This document shows positions 8,830 to 18,041 of a DNA stretch of 64,000 nucleotides, one piece after another. Where the stretch lies: contig DASWVB010000027.1 of assembly GCA_036401375.1 (NCBI GenBank), positions 62,001 through 126,000 of the forward strand, given 5' to 3'. The notes under the pieces are model-generated. The model had not been told where the DNA came from. It saw only the letters and a program-made list of their open reading frames with translations, and searched no databases. The DNA is from DASWUZ01 sp036401375. GTDB lineage: Bacteria > Acidobacteriota > Terriglobia > Terriglobales > Acidobacteriaceae. Every line of letters starts with the position of its first letter. The stretch's first letter is position 1. The position numbers and the translations under genes are program-made.

Positions 8830-10158
8830 ATGTCAGAGGAACAGAAGCAGCACCTTGGCACGCTCGCAGTTCACGCCGGGCAGGTCGTTGACCCGACTAC
8901 GGGTTCGCGCGCCGTCCCGATCTACCAGACTACCTCCTACGTCTTCAATGACGCCGACCACGGGGCGCGGCTCTTTGGGCTGCAGGAGTTTGGAAACATC
9001 TATACGCGGATCATGAATCCGACGACCGACGTCTTCGAGAAGCGGATTGCTGCGCTGCATGGTGCGGCGGCGGCGCTGGCGACCTCCTCCGGCCAGGCTG
9101 CGGAGACACTTGCAATCACCACGATGGCCAGCCTTGGCGACGAGATCGTCTCGACAACCTCGCTCTACGGCGGCACCTACAATCTCTTTCACTACACGCT
9201 CCCGAAGTTCGGCATCTCGGTGCGCTTCACCGACGCCGATGACCTCGATGGGATACGCGCGGCCATCAACTCGAAGACGCGGGCGATCTATACGGAGACG
9301 CTTGGGAACCCGAAGCTCGACGTGGCCGACATCGAGGCGCTCGCCGGCCTCGCTCACGAGCATGGCCTGCCGCTGATCGTGGACAACACGGCGGCCTCGC
9401 CCGCGCTCACCCGCCCGATCGAGTGGGGAGCGGATATCGTCATTGAGTCCGCCACCAAGTTTATCGGAGGCCATGGAACGTCCATCGGCGGAGCCATCAT
9501 AGACGCCGGCAAGTTCGACTGGAAGGCGTCTGGGCGCTTCGCTTCCTTCAGTGATCCCGATCCCTCCTATCATGGGCTGTCTTATAACGATGCATTCGGT
9601 CCTCTCGCCTTCATCCTCAAGGCCAGGGTGCAGGGTCTGCGCGACACCGGAGCCGCGATGTCGCCGTTCAATGCGTTTCTCTTCCTGCAGGGTCTTGAGA
9701 CGTTGCACTTGCGCATGGAGCGCCACTCGGAAAACGCGGTCGCCGTAGCAAAACACCTGCAGGAGCACCCCGAAGTTGCGTGGGTCAACTATCCCGGCCT
9801 GCAATCGAGCAAGTACCGCGAGCGAGCGCAAAAGTATATGCCCGAGGGTCAGAGCGCCCTGGTTACGTTCGGGCTGAGAGCTGGCTTTGAAGCCGCCAAG
9901 ACTCTCATCAACTCGCTGAAGCTGTTTTCCTTGTTGGCGAACATAGGCGACGCAAAGTCGTTGGTGATACACCCAGCCTCGACGACCCACGCCCAGCTCA
10001 CGGTGGAGGAGCAGCTGTCGACCGGGGTTACGCCCGATCTGGTCCGACTATCTGTGGGTATAGAGGACATCCGCGACATACTTGCGGACCTGGACCAGGC
10101 CATCGAGGCAGCGACCCGGCAGAGTGCGGCCGCTTCAAGGGAGCTGGCGGCACACTGA
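8830..10158 (+). CDS. metY: O-acetylhomoserine sulfhydrylase (aminocarboxypropyltransferase)
   Basis: A 442-residue PLP enzyme of the Cys/Met metabolism family. It makes homocysteine from O-acetylhomoserine and sulfide in the cytoplasm. Visible marks are GSRAVPIYQTTSYVF near the N terminus, the substrate and phosphate region YTRIMNPTTDVFEKRIA, ATSSGQAAE, the aspartate that contacts the PLP ring in LIVDNTAAS (Asp185), and the PLP lysine Lys210 in ESATKFIGGHG. The length fits MetY. AGGAG sits 9 bases before the ATG. metX follows after 14 bp, so the two are probably co-transcribed and form consecutive steps of methionine synthesis. No SAM riboswitch is recognised in the 140-bp leader. Confidence 0.96.
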   Translation: MSEEQKQHLGTLAVHAGQVVDPTTGSRAVPIYQTTSYVFNDADHGARLFGLQEFGNIYTRIMNPTTDVFEKRIAALHGAAAALATSSGQAAETLAITTMASLGDEIVSTTSLYGGTYNLFHYTLPKFGISVRFTDADDLDGIRAAINSKTRAIYTETLGNPKLDVADIEALAGLAHEHGLPLIVDNTAASPALTRPIEWGADIVIESATKFIGGHGTSIGGAIIDAGKFDWKASGRFASFSDPDPSYHGLSYNDAFGPLAFILKARVQGLRDTGAAMSPFNAFLFLQGLETLHLRMERHSENAVAVAKHLQEHPEVAWVNYPGLQSSKYRERAQKYMPEGQSALVTFGLRAGFEAAKTLINSLKLFSLLANIGDAKSLVIHPASTTHAQLTVEEQLSTGVTPDLVRLSVGIEDIRDILADLDQAIEAATRQSAAASRELAAH

Positions 10159-10172
10159 GGGCACGCGCGATC

Positions 10173-11324
10173 GTGACCGGCAACGAAGATCAACGCGTCA
10201 ACCCGAGCGGCAGCGCTGTTCAGGCTCCTCAGCCTAGCCGGGAGGAAGACTTCGTCCTCGACGGAGTCTTCCAACTCGAGGCTGGCGGGGCATTGCACTC
10301 CCCGACCCTGCGGTTTGTAGTCTACGGCGAGCCGAACGCCACACGCAGCAACGTGGTTCTCGTGTGCCATGCGCTTTCGGGGTCAGCTTCCGTTGCGGAG
10401 TGGTGGCCACAGCTCTTCACCCCGGGAGGCCTGCTCGACCTCCGGCGAGACTGCGTTCTCGGCATCAATATCCTGGGCTCCTGCTACGGTTCTACGGGTC
10501 CAGGGTCGACAAATCCGCTGACAGGCCGAGTGTACGGGCCCGATTTTCCTCTCATAGGCATCCGGGACATCGTGCGAAGCCAGGCAATGCTGCTCGACTG
10601 GCTGCAGATCGGCAGGCTTAGGCTCGTCCTGGGTGCATCGATTGGCGGCATGCAGGCGCTCGAGTGGGCCATTCTTTACCCCGAACGGGTGGAGCAGGTC
10701 GTGTCGATCGGAGTCGCCCCGCTCGGTGCCCTGGGTCTCGGCCTAAACCATTTGCAGCGACAGGCGATACAGCTTGACCCGCTCTGGAAGGGTGGGCGAT
10801 ACGATCCTGATCTTGCGCCGCGTCAAGGCCTGGCCATTGCCCGCGCACTCGCCGTATGCACCTACAAGTCGGCAGAACTCTTCCAGCAACGGTTCGCCCG
10901 CAAACCGGACAGGGGCGGTGAAGACCCGTGGGCCTGCGTCACTCGCGACGGGGCTCCGTCTGGACTGGCAGGAGGCCGTTTTGACGTCGCCGGCTACCTC
11001 GACTACCAGGGAAGTAGATTCAACGCCCGCTTCGACGCCAACTCCTACCTGGCAATCACGCGCACCATGGATACCTTCGATCCCCAGCAGGGTCACGAAA
11101 CGGCGAAGGCTGCTTACGCCCGTATTCAGGCCGCGGTGACCCTGATCGGCATCTCTTCGGATTGGCTCTTTCCCCCATCTGATATCCGCGCCCTCGCCGT
11201 GCAGATCTCAGACGCCGGGGTTCGGTGCGACTACCGCGAACTGCAGTCCTCGCACGGGCACGACGCCTTCCTGGCTGAGCCGGAGTCGCTTTCAGCGCTG
11301 CTGCAGGGCACTCTCCGCAGATAA
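10173..11324 (+). CDS. metX: Homoserine O-acetyltransferase
   Basis: A 383-residue alpha/beta hydrolase-fold acyltransferase that acetylates homoserine for the MetY step. Key marks are VLVCHALSGSA (about 63-73), GSCYGSTGPGSTNP (about 102-115) and the nucleophile elbow GASIGGMQALEW with Ser156. Acid and base motifs are SSDWLFPPSD and SSHGHDAFL near the C terminus. The elbow in the family is usually GGSMGGMQ; GASIGG is a mild variant. GTG start with GAGGG about 10 bases upstream. The C-terminal third recurs as a decayed copy at about 12465-12960. Some members use succinyl-CoA instead of acetyl-CoA; that cannot be settled by eye. Confidence 0.95.
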   Translation: MTGNEDQRVNPSGSAVQAPQPSREEDFVLDGVFQLEAGGALHSPTLRFVVYGEPNATRSNVVLVCHALSGSASVAEWWPQLFTPGGLLDLRRDCVLGINILGSCYGSTGPGSTNPLTGRVYGPDFPLIGIRDIVRSQAMLLDWLQIGRLRLVLGASIGGMQALEWAILYPERVEQVVSIGVAPLGALGLGLNHLQRQAIQLDPLWKGGRYDPDLAPRQGLAIARALAVCTYKSAELFQQRFARKPDRGGEDPWACVTRDGAPSGLAGGRFDVAGYLDYQGSRFNARFDANSYLAITRTMDTFDPQQGHETAKAAYARIQAAVTLIGISSDWLFPPSDIRALAVQISDAGVRCDYRELQSSHGHDAFLAEPESLSALLQGTLRR

Positions 11325-11416
11325 GAGCCGCGCCAGTCGGCCGTACTGGAGACCTCGAAGATCCTCTGACGGCTGTGCGATGTTGCGGGAGGACCTGATC
11401 AAGGCTTCCAGGCCGG

Positions 11417-11556
11417 TCAAATCTTCACTTCGCTGATGAAGGATTGCGGAGCCTGCGTCACCAGCATGGCCACAATGTGAGCGATGCCTGTTAGCTGAAT
11501 CTTCCTGCCACTATCTGCGCCACCGGCAGCTCTGCGTCCGAAATTCGTCTTCACGC
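11417..11556 (-). pseudogene. Duplicated 3' end of the SDR gene
   Basis: The minus strand encodes KIQLTGIAHIVAML and VTQAPQSFISEVKI followed by a stop. This matches the last 45 residues of the intact SDR at 13035-13754 (KIQPADIAHIVAMLVTQAP, SFISEVKIR) with scattered differences. No upstream part of the gene is present. Together with the partial metX at 12465-12960, it is one arm of an old tandem duplication. Confidence 0.8.
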
Positions 11557-11673
11557 ATTTGCCATAACGACTCTACTATGATAGCGACGATGGAACGGTA
11601 ACGATCTCGCCGAGTGTCTTCCATCGAGGATAGCCAAACAACAGCTCAAATTCATGATCTGAAAGGTATTGAC

Positions 11674-12444
11674 ATGAGGATGTCACCTCGCGTCTGCAAA
11701 CTGCGTCAGCCTGCGGCGCTCTTCACGCTTGTGTTTGGTATGTTCGCATTACTTTGCCCCGGATTCGCGCAGCAGGTGGTTGAGAGTCCTGACGCCTGGA
11801 GGTGGAGGCCCAGTGGCATAGCTGCGGAACCCCAAGAGCAGAGTAAAAAGGCCATCATAGACGCCAGGGGCCGGTATTTCGATAACTTAATAGGCTGCGA
11901 TGAGCCTCTCGATGAGTACCATCCGGATGCCGGCTGCAGAGGGATTTTTCGTGATCGGGCGGTAGTACCAGAGTTGCCAGTAGATGAGAGCAGTACCATT
12001 GTGAGAGCAACATTTGAGTCCTACAAGGTCCACTTGTCTCCCTCCAGGAAGAGCATCTATACCGAACTGATTTTTCGGCCTTCAGAGGTATTCATGAGCT
12101 GCCCGGCTCTCAAATCCAGTGATAACTTTTCTCTTCTAAAAGGAGGAGGAACGGCTTTAATCAATGGAACCCCTCTCAGGTTCTCTCTGCATGACGACTT
12201 GGACCTATTGACTCCGGGAAAGGAGTATGTCCTTTTTCTGATCTATTCGCAAGAAACTAGTAGCTATGAGCCGGTGAAGTCATGGATCCTGGATTCAGGC
12301 ACAATCATTCCGAATTCCTGGGATGAGGCGAGGCGTATCGAACAGGGTCAATTTCAACATGCAAATGCAGACAGAGCGCAACTTCTAGGCGAACTGAGAG
12401 CGAAAGTGGATGCAAGGCTTAGAGAGGGCGGGTTCTGCAAGTGA
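11674..12444 (+). CDS. Secreted protein of unknown function
   Basis: I do not recognise a family. The protein begins with a signal peptide (positive MRMSPRVCKLRQPAA, hydrophobic LFTLVFGMFALLCPG, probable cleavage after FAQ). The mature part of about 220 residues has several cysteines (CDEP, GCRG, SCPAL, and GFCK at the very end), which would suit disulfides outside the cytoplasm. I chose the ATG at 11674 because GAAAGG lies about 8 bases before it; a GTG at 11614 would add 20 residues before the signal peptide. It lies exactly between the two arms of the metX-SDR duplication and by eye has a lower GC content than its neighbours, so it may have been inserted there. Confidence 0.7.
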   Translation: MRMSPRVCKLRQPAALFTLVFGMFALLCPGFAQQVVESPDAWRWRPSGIAAEPQEQSKKAIIDARGRYFDNLIGCDEPLDEYHPDAGCRGIFRDRAVVPELPVDESSTIVRATFESYKVHLSPSRKSIYTELIFRPSEVFMSCPALKSSDNFSLLKGGGTALINGTPLRFSLHDDLDLLTPGKEYVLFLIYSQETSSYEPVKSWILDSGTIIPNSWDEARRIEQGQFQHANADRAQLLGELRAKVDARLREGGFCK

Positions 12445-12464
12445 GAGGGCGCTATCGATCCATC

Positions 12465-12960
12465 CACATGGGCTGGCTCTGGCCCGCGCCCTAGCCGTCT
12501 GCACCTCTAAAATCCTCAGAACTGTTTGAAAAGCGTTTGGCGCGGACGCCCGACAGGGGTGGCGAAGACCCCTGGGCATCGACATGCCCCGATGGGGCTG
12601 CTGCCGGAATCTCCGGCGGCCGTTTCGACGTCGCCGGCTACCTCAATTATCAGGGCGAGAGATTTAACACTCGATTTGACGGCAACTTCTACCTGGCAAT
12701 CACGCGCACCATGGACACCTTCGATCCGCGGCGGGGTTTCAAAACACCAGCGGCTGCTTACTCCCGAATTCAGGCGGCGTGACGATGGTCGGCATCTCTT
12801 CAGACCGGCTTTTTCCGCCGGCAGACACCGTGCCACGGCGCAGCAAATCAGAGACGCGGAGGTTCGCTGTGATTACAGGGAGTTGCAGTCCTCGCACGGG
12901 CACGACGCCTCCTGGCCGGGGCGGAGGCGCTTTCAGCGCTGCTGGGGGAGCAATCGGCCG
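12465..12960 (+). pseudogene. Partial, frameshifted second copy of metX
   Basis: About 500 bases align with the last third of metX (from about 10826). Fragments in shifting frames include TPDRGGEDPWAS, GGRFDVAGYLNYQGERFN, FYLAITRTMDTFDPRRG, then TMVGISSDRLFPPADT and SSHGHDAS. A stop after YSRIQAA and at least two further indels break it. The nucleophile half is absent. Nucleotide similarity looks like roughly 80%, so the duplication is not recent. Confidence 0.88.
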
Positions 12961-13034
12961 GGAGGAGCCGCCGACCGACTGCAGAGGGTGAGCCGGTGAA
13001 TGTTCAAATTACCTGGGCAGTTGGGGCCACGGGA

Positions 13035-13754
13035 TCAAGACTTCCGGGTAGGCCGAATCTTGACTTCGCTAATAAAAGACTGGGGAGCCTGGGTCACCAG
13101 CATGGCTACGATATGGGCGATGTCTGCAGGCTGAATCTTTCTGTCACCATCTGCGCCAGCGGAAGCGCAGCCTCCAAAGTCCGTGTTGACGCCCCCGGGC
13201 GCAACCGCTGACACGCGGACGTTATAATCTCGCAACTCTTCAGCAACGGAGTAGGTGAGCCCGTTAAGGCCCCACTTGGTCGCCGCATACGCCGCACCGT
13301 TGGGCAGGGGATTTGATCCGGCAAGGGACGAGATGTTCACGATATGCCCCCTGGCTGCGGCTATCATCATAGGCGCAAATGCGCGGATCATCAGGTAAGG
13401 GGAGCGCAGATTTGTGGACACCATCGCCTCCCAGTCCTCCGGCGCAAGCTCATGAACAGGCTTCCCGATGATGCCCACGCCGGCATTATTGATGAGGATG
13501 TCGCAGCGTCCATGCTGTTGCTGCACCTTACGGCCAAGCGCCTCGATCGCCTGGACATCGCGCAGATCGCAGGCTGTGGCTTCAGCACTCCCTCCCTGCC
13601 GGTCTATCTGCTCCCGCACCTGCTCGAGCCTGCTCACGTCACGGCCAACCAACAAGACTGTGGGCCCCATCTCTGCGAGGCGCAGGGCGATGGCCTTTCC
13701 TATGCCTCTACCAGCTCCAGTTACTACTGCTACCTGCCCGTCCAGTTCCGTCAT
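13035..13754 (-). CDS. SDR-family oxidoreductase
   Basis: A 239-residue classical short-chain dehydrogenase/reductase. The NAD(P) motif TGAGRGIG is at 12-19, NNAG at 89-92, catalytic Ser at 142-143, and Tyr156 with Lys160 in YAATK. The arginine after the first glycine motif and VGRD at about 36-39 suggest NADPH use. It resembles 3-oxoacyl-ACP reductases and sepiapterin-type SDRs, but the substrate cannot be read from sequence. It ends convergent to the metX remnant, and the extreme C terminus is duplicated at 11417-11556. A cytoplasmic enzyme, no partner gene beside it. Confidence 0.9.
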   Translation of the reverse strand: MTELDGQVAVVTGAGRGIGKAIALRLAEMGPTVLLVGRDVSRLEQVREQIDRQGGSAEATACDLRDVQAIEALGRKVQQQHGRCDILINNAGVGIIGKPVHELAPEDWEAMVSTNLRSPYLMIRAFAPMMIAAARGHIVNISSLAGSNPLPNGAAYAATKWGLNGLTYSVAEELRDYNVRVSAVAPGGVNTDFGGCASAGADGDRKIQPADIAHIVAMLVTQAPQSFISEVKIRPTRKS

Positions 13755-14127
13755 TCCGACCCTTTCATCTTTCGAGTACTAAGCTGGCCCAGGTTCAAGT
13801 GAGAGTCCGTCTTGAACCGAAACAGGCGCAGGTAAACCCGCACCCGTCCGCGAATCCTGGCGCCGCTATCAGCTTTGGATTGTTGTTCCACCGGAAGTCT
13901 GCAATGATGGAGCGGACCGGACTTACTTGTCAGCGCCACCCTTCGTTCTTATAATCCAACCACCATGCGTCGTTGGGCTTCCACTCCTGGCCCTGTCCGG
14001 ATGTACAGGATGGATGCGACATAGAGCGTCATCTATGCGCCCGAGCCGTCCAAAAAGCAGGGAATCCCTGCTCGCTTTGTAGTAGCTGCTTTTTGCCGAA
14101 GTAGTAAAGAACCTCCAGGAGCGTTGA
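13755..14127. other. Divergent intergenic region
   Basis: About 370 bases between the SDR gene and the plus-strand TPR protein, which diverge, so it should hold both promoters. I see a short inverted repeat (CATAGA...TCTATG, about 14019-14036) but no convincing gene or RNA. Confidence 0.4.
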
Positions 14128-15450
14128 ATGAAGAAGGTAGTGTTAGCGTCCGTACTGGCCCTTGCAACCAGTGCCTTATTCTCTGCCCCCGTCGCCTTTT
14201 CCCAGGACCAGCCTGCCACGACCGATCTCACCATCAAGGATCCCGCGGAATATAACTCCTTTCAAAACGCCGTCGGCCAGCAAAATCCCGCGCAGAAGTC
14301 GGCAGCGCTCGAGTCCTTCCTCTCGCAATACCCCAACAGCGTAGTGAAGAGTGACGTGCTCGAGCAGCTTATGATCGCCTACCAGCAGCAACAGAAGGTG
14401 GATAAGACCCTCGATGCCGCGACTCGTCTGTTGCAGGTGGACCCTAATAACCTTCGCGCCTTGACGCTGTTCGTCTACATCAAGAAGTCCCAATACGCGG
14501 CGAACCCCTCGTCAAACCAGGCCATGCTCGATGATGCGGCGACCAGGGCTCAGCAGGGGCTGAATGCGACCAAGCCGGCCGCGATGTCGCAGGCTGACTT
14601 TGACAAGCTCAAAGGTGTAACCACTCCCATCTTTCTGAGTGCGATTGCTACCGACGACCTCGCCAAAAAGGATTTTGCATCGGCGATCACCCACTTCACA
14701 GCTGAGTTGAAGGCCGTCGATCCAGCCCAGACTACCTCCGGACCGACGCTGAACGACACTTACCTGCTTGGCACCGCGTACATCGGACAGGAGCCGAAGG
14801 ACGTGCCGAGCGCCATCTACTTCTTCGCTCGTGCGGCCCAGTATGAGCCCGAGCCGGCAAAGACCACCATCGAGCAGACGGCGGAGTACTGGTACAAGAA
14901 GTACCACACGCCGCCCCAGGACCAGTCCGGTCCCAAGGCCTTGGAAGGCTTCGACGCTGTGCAGAAGCTCGCCCACGACAATCTCTTCCCACCATCTACT
15001 TATGCGATCACTGCTGCTCCACCGCCGCCATCGCCCGACAAACTGGCGCATGACGCTGTCGCGACTGCCGGAGACCTCAAGACGATGTCGTTGAGCGACA
15101 AAGAGTTCGTGCTCTCCAATGGAGTCCAGGAGGATGCTGACAAGGTCTGGGCAGTGATGAAGGACGTGCGTGCACAGGTTCCCGGCATTGTGATCGCCGC
15201 CACGACGACCTCCGTGCAGCTTGCAGTTTCGCCGGATGCGCAGCAGGGAAAGACTGCTGACTTTACCATCAACTTCACCAAGCCCTTGCCTACTGCTCCC
15301 GAGGTTGGAGCTTCCGTCAAGTACGATGCCACCTTCGATTCCTACACCAAGACGCCTCCGATGATCATCCTCAAGGACGGCGAACCGGCAGTCACCATCA
15401 AATCAAAGCCAGCAGCGGCTCATCGTGCCGTGCATCACCCCGCGCGTTGA
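14128..15450 (+). CDS. Secreted TPR-repeat protein
   Basis: A 440-residue protein with a signal peptide (MKKVVLASVLALATSALFS, cleaved near AFSQ). The middle (about 45-250) is alpha-helical with TPR-like repeats, for example SALESFLSQYPNS, KTLDAATRLLQVDPNNLRA and PSAIYFFARAAQYEPE. A proline-rich linker (APPPPSPDK, about 293) follows. The C-terminal 140 residues form a separate beta-rich domain (GIVIAATTTSVQLAVSPDAQ). TPRs usually scaffold protein contacts; here they would act in the periplasm or outside. GGAG lies 8 bases before the ATG. A rho-independent terminator follows directly, so it is transcribed alone. Confidence 0.88.
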   Translation: MKKVVLASVLALATSALFSAPVAFSQDQPATTDLTIKDPAEYNSFQNAVGQQNPAQKSAALESFLSQYPNSVVKSDVLEQLMIAYQQQQKVDKTLDAATRLLQVDPNNLRALTLFVYIKKSQYAANPSSNQAMLDDAATRAQQGLNATKPAAMSQADFDKLKGVTTPIFLSAIATDDLAKKDFASAITHFTAELKAVDPAQTTSGPTLNDTYLLGTAYIGQEPKDVPSAIYFFARAAQYEPEPAKTTIEQTAEYWYKKYHTPPQDQSGPKALEGFDAVQKLAHDNLFPPSTYAITAAPPPPSPDKLAHDAVATAGDLKTMSLSDKEFVLSNGVQEDADKVWAVMKDVRAQVPGIVIAATTTSVQLAVSPDAQQGKTADFTINFTKPLPTAPEVGASVKYDATFDSYTKTPPMIILKDGEPAVTIKSKPAAAHRAVHHPAR

Positions 15451-15470
15451 TAGGTGCAGGGCAGGTTAAA

Positions 15471-15502
15471 GAGCAGCCGGTTCCGCTCGGCTGCTCTTTT
15501 CC
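15471..15502 (+). terminator. Rho-independent terminator
   Basis: GAGCAGCCG, an 8-base loop, then CGGCTGCTC and a T-rich tail (TTTTCC). It is a perfect 9-bp stem, 20 bases after the stop of the TPR protein gene. Confidence 0.88.
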
Positions 15503-15555
15503 TTTGAGGAGGATCTCTAGGTCTGCCAACGAGAGCCTTCCGATTGCAGCGTAAA

Positions 15556-16647
15556 ATGAAGACGCCCATGAACCTGTTTCGTTCCAGCGCCAGCTTGATT
15601 GCTACCCTCCTGGCGCTCAGCGCCAGCCAATCTTCCGCCACCGCGCAGGATACTCCGCCGCAGCAGCAGATTTCCGTTCCCATTCGCAGGCCTGCAGAGA
15701 TGGAGCCGGGGGATGCAAGTCTCGTTGCCCGCCGTACGGCAGACATCGCCAGGGCGGCGGCATTTTACGGCTACACTCTCGACTCCTCCTGGCAGTACGA
15801 CCAGGCAGTCTGTTCGCTTGCACCTGGTCACGTGCTGCTGAGCTACTACAAGGCGCAGGTGCCCGGTGATTTAGCCTCGAGCTTCAGCGCCATCGTGCCT
15901 CGGAGTGGAGGTGTCGTTCGCATCGTTCCGCTGGTGCACAACGGAACTGCGCCATTTGTGATTCCGTGGGGAGAGCATAGCTACTCCGTCTTCAACTCAA
16001 TCACCGAGGGCAACCACGGAATGCAGCAGCGCAATCTCGATCTGACTTCAGGGGACGCCTTCGAGTGGGGGCTCTGCTATGTAGCTCTGGTCGGTCAGGG
16101 GAGCCTGGTTTCCAACCCTGACAGGAAGCTACACACCTTTGATGCCAGCGAACCGACCGTGCATGTCGCCTCACAGGGTGGATTGGGGCTTGGCTTCACG
16201 GTTCAGGATGACAGGCTTGACTACTCGGTATGGCAGCTGGAGTTCTCGCCTAAGGGGCTGCTCGTCCATGCAGATCGCACACAACGCGAACTGCGGCCAG
16301 TCGAGTTGGAGACTGCGGCGGGGCCGGGATCGCTGCCGGCCGAGGGCAGACCGAATCCTGCCATGCCAGTACCCGAAAAGAGCGTCTCCAACTCCAGCCC
16401 GATGGCGCCCGTCTCACGGGAACAGAGTTCGGCGACGCCGACCGGGCTCGACTCGGGCAGCTCTGGTGCTCCTGCGCGTTCCTCGTCGCCTGCAGACTCG
16501 CTGGTTACGCCCGGCACACCGGCCGGGCAGCCCACTGCCCCACTAGCCACTCAGTCAACCAGGCGGCGGCACGCCCGCGCGAGAGACGGGGAAGCTCACC
16601 CCATCCCCGATGGCCCTGCCCCGGTGGCGCATCCCATCCCGAATTGA
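15556..16647 (+). CDS. Secreted protein of unknown function with disordered C terminus
   Basis: I do not recognise a family. It starts with a signal peptide (MKTPMNLFRSSASLIATLLA, cleaved near SSATAQ). Residues about 30-245 form a folded, aromatic-rich domain (AAFYGYTLDSSWQYDQAVC, PGHVLLSYYKAQ, IPWGEHSYSVFNSITEGNH, GDAFEWGLCYVALVG). The last 115 residues are Pro/Ser/Ala-rich and end with a basic patch (RRRHARAR) and a repeated AHPIP. Several starts are possible; I prefer ATG 15556 over TTG 15544 because it puts the basic residue next to the hydrophobic core. Probably periplasmic or outer-surface. Confidence 0.75.
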   Translation: MKTPMNLFRSSASLIATLLALSASQSSATAQDTPPQQQISVPIRRPAEMEPGDASLVARRTADIARAAAFYGYTLDSSWQYDQAVCSLAPGHVLLSYYKAQVPGDLASSFSAIVPRSGGVVRIVPLVHNGTAPFVIPWGEHSYSVFNSITEGNHGMQQRNLDLTSGDAFEWGLCYVALVGQGSLVSNPDRKLHTFDASEPTVHVASQGGLGLGFTVQDDRLDYSVWQLEFSPKGLLVHADRTQRELRPVELETAAGPGSLPAEGRPNPAMPVPEKSVSNSSPMAPVSREQSSATPTGLDSGSSGAPARSSSPADSLVTPGTPAGQPTAPLATQSTRRRHARARDGEAHPIPDGPAPVAHPIPN

Positions 16648-16810
16648 AGCCGGTCAGTTCAGGGCGAATCACTCGCACTGACTAAGGGAGTCCCCTGCCG
16701 CGGGGTACCCTTGTAATAGACACATACAGACGCTACAGTATCTCAACGCCCCGTCGCGCGCCGGTGTCCGGCACCCTAAAACAGCTTAGATTGGTCCCCA
16801 GGAGCCTTCC

Positions 16811-17995
16811 ATGTCTCTCCAGTCTGGAGTATCGCGCCGTTCCTTCTTCCGCCTCGCCGGGGCTGCAGCGGGAGCCGTCGCCGCCCTCCCTATCTTAACC
16901 GAGAGCCACCTCGCCATGGCGGAATCGATAGTGAACGCGAAGCCGAAACCACCGGGGGCAGTGCTGATCGACGCTAACGAGAATCCTCTCGGCCCCTGCA
17001 GCGAGGCGCTGGGCGCTATGCAGCGTATGCTTCCGCAGGGTGGCCGCTACCGAATCGATCTCTCGGCGAAGATGGTCGACCTTTTCAGCCGTCAGCAGGC
17101 CCTCAACCCTGATTACGTCTTTGCCTATCCGGGATCTACAGACGCCCTCACCTACACCGTGGCTGCCTTTACTTCCAAGGACAGGCCATACGTTACCGCC
17201 GACCCCGGCTACGAGTCTGGCATGTATACCGCGGCGGCCATCGGATCGCCGGTCGTCAAGGTGCCGCTCACCGCCGACTACAAGCACGACGTGAGGGCGA
17301 TGGCTGCGGTGCCGAACGCCGGAGTCCTCTACATCTGCAGCCCTAACAACCCTACGGGCACCATCACCGGCAGAGAGGACATCGAGTACGCGCTCGCCAA
17401 CAAGCCGGCGGGCTCGGTGCTCCTGCTGGACGAGGCCTACATTCACTTTTCCGATGCGACGCCCTCGATCGACCTGGTGCGGGCAGACAAAGAGGTGATC
17501 GTTCTACGGACGTTCTCAAAGATTTACGGGATGGCGGGCCTTCGCTGTGGTGTTGCCATGGGCCGGCCCGACCTGCTCGCGAGGCTCAAGCCCTACAGCA
17601 TGAATTTCATCCCCATGCTCGCGGCGGCGGCGGCCACCGCCAGCCTCGAAAACGAAAAGCTTGTGCCGGAGCGCAAGAAGATCAACGCCGAGATCAGGTC
17701 TGATGTCTTCGAGTGGCTGACCGCGAAGGGGTACAGCTTCGTGCCGTCGCATAGCAACTTCTTCATGCTTGAAACGAAGAGACCGGGCAAGGAGATCATG
17801 GCGGCGATGGCGGAGAAGAACGTCTACATCGGGCGCGTCTGGCCCGCATGGCCCACGTACGTTCGCATTACGATCGGTACCCGCCCCGATATGCAGAAGT
17901 TTCAAGCTGCATTTCACGAGGTCATGAACAGCTCCACCTCGCACCTCGCCAGTGTAGAGTTGCCGGTGCGCTCGCGCGGGTTCATGTTCTCCTGA
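16811..17995 (+). CDS. Tat-exported HisC-like PLP aminotransferase
   Basis: A 394-residue fold-type I aminotransferase closest in pattern to histidinol-phosphate aminotransferases. Marks are DANENPLGP (54-62), CSPNNPTGT (Asn180), DEAYIHF (Asp207, Tyr210) and the PLP lysine Lys237 in RTFSKIYGMAGLRCG; a conserved arginine near the C terminus is in VRITIGT. The N terminus is a twin-arginine signal: SRRSFFRLAGAAAGAVAALP (Arg9-Arg10), with a probable cleavage near AMA. Tat export would put a folded, PLP-loaded enzyme in the periplasm, unlike the cytoplasmic HisC of histidine synthesis, and no his genes are nearby. The substrate is unknown. Confidence 0.88.
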   Translation: MSLQSGVSRRSFFRLAGAAAGAVAALPILTESHLAMAESIVNAKPKPPGAVLIDANENPLGPCSEALGAMQRMLPQGGRYRIDLSAKMVDLFSRQQALNPDYVFAYPGSTDALTYTVAAFTSKDRPYVTADPGYESGMYTAAAIGSPVVKVPLTADYKHDVRAMAAVPNAGVLYICSPNNPTGTITGREDIEYALANKPAGSVLLLDEAYIHFSDATPSIDLVRADKEVIVLRTFSKIYGMAGLRCGVAMGRPDLLARLKPYSMNFIPMLAAAAATASLENEKLVPERKKINAEIRSDVFEWLTAKGYSFVPSHSNFFMLETKRPGKEIMAAMAEKNVYIGRVWPAWPTYVRITIGTRPDMQKFQAAFHEVMNSSTSHLASVELPVRSRGFMFS

Positions 17996-18041
17996 GTCTG
18001 CAACCACCAGGCGAGCCGATCCATCCGTGTTTGGCGGGTAT

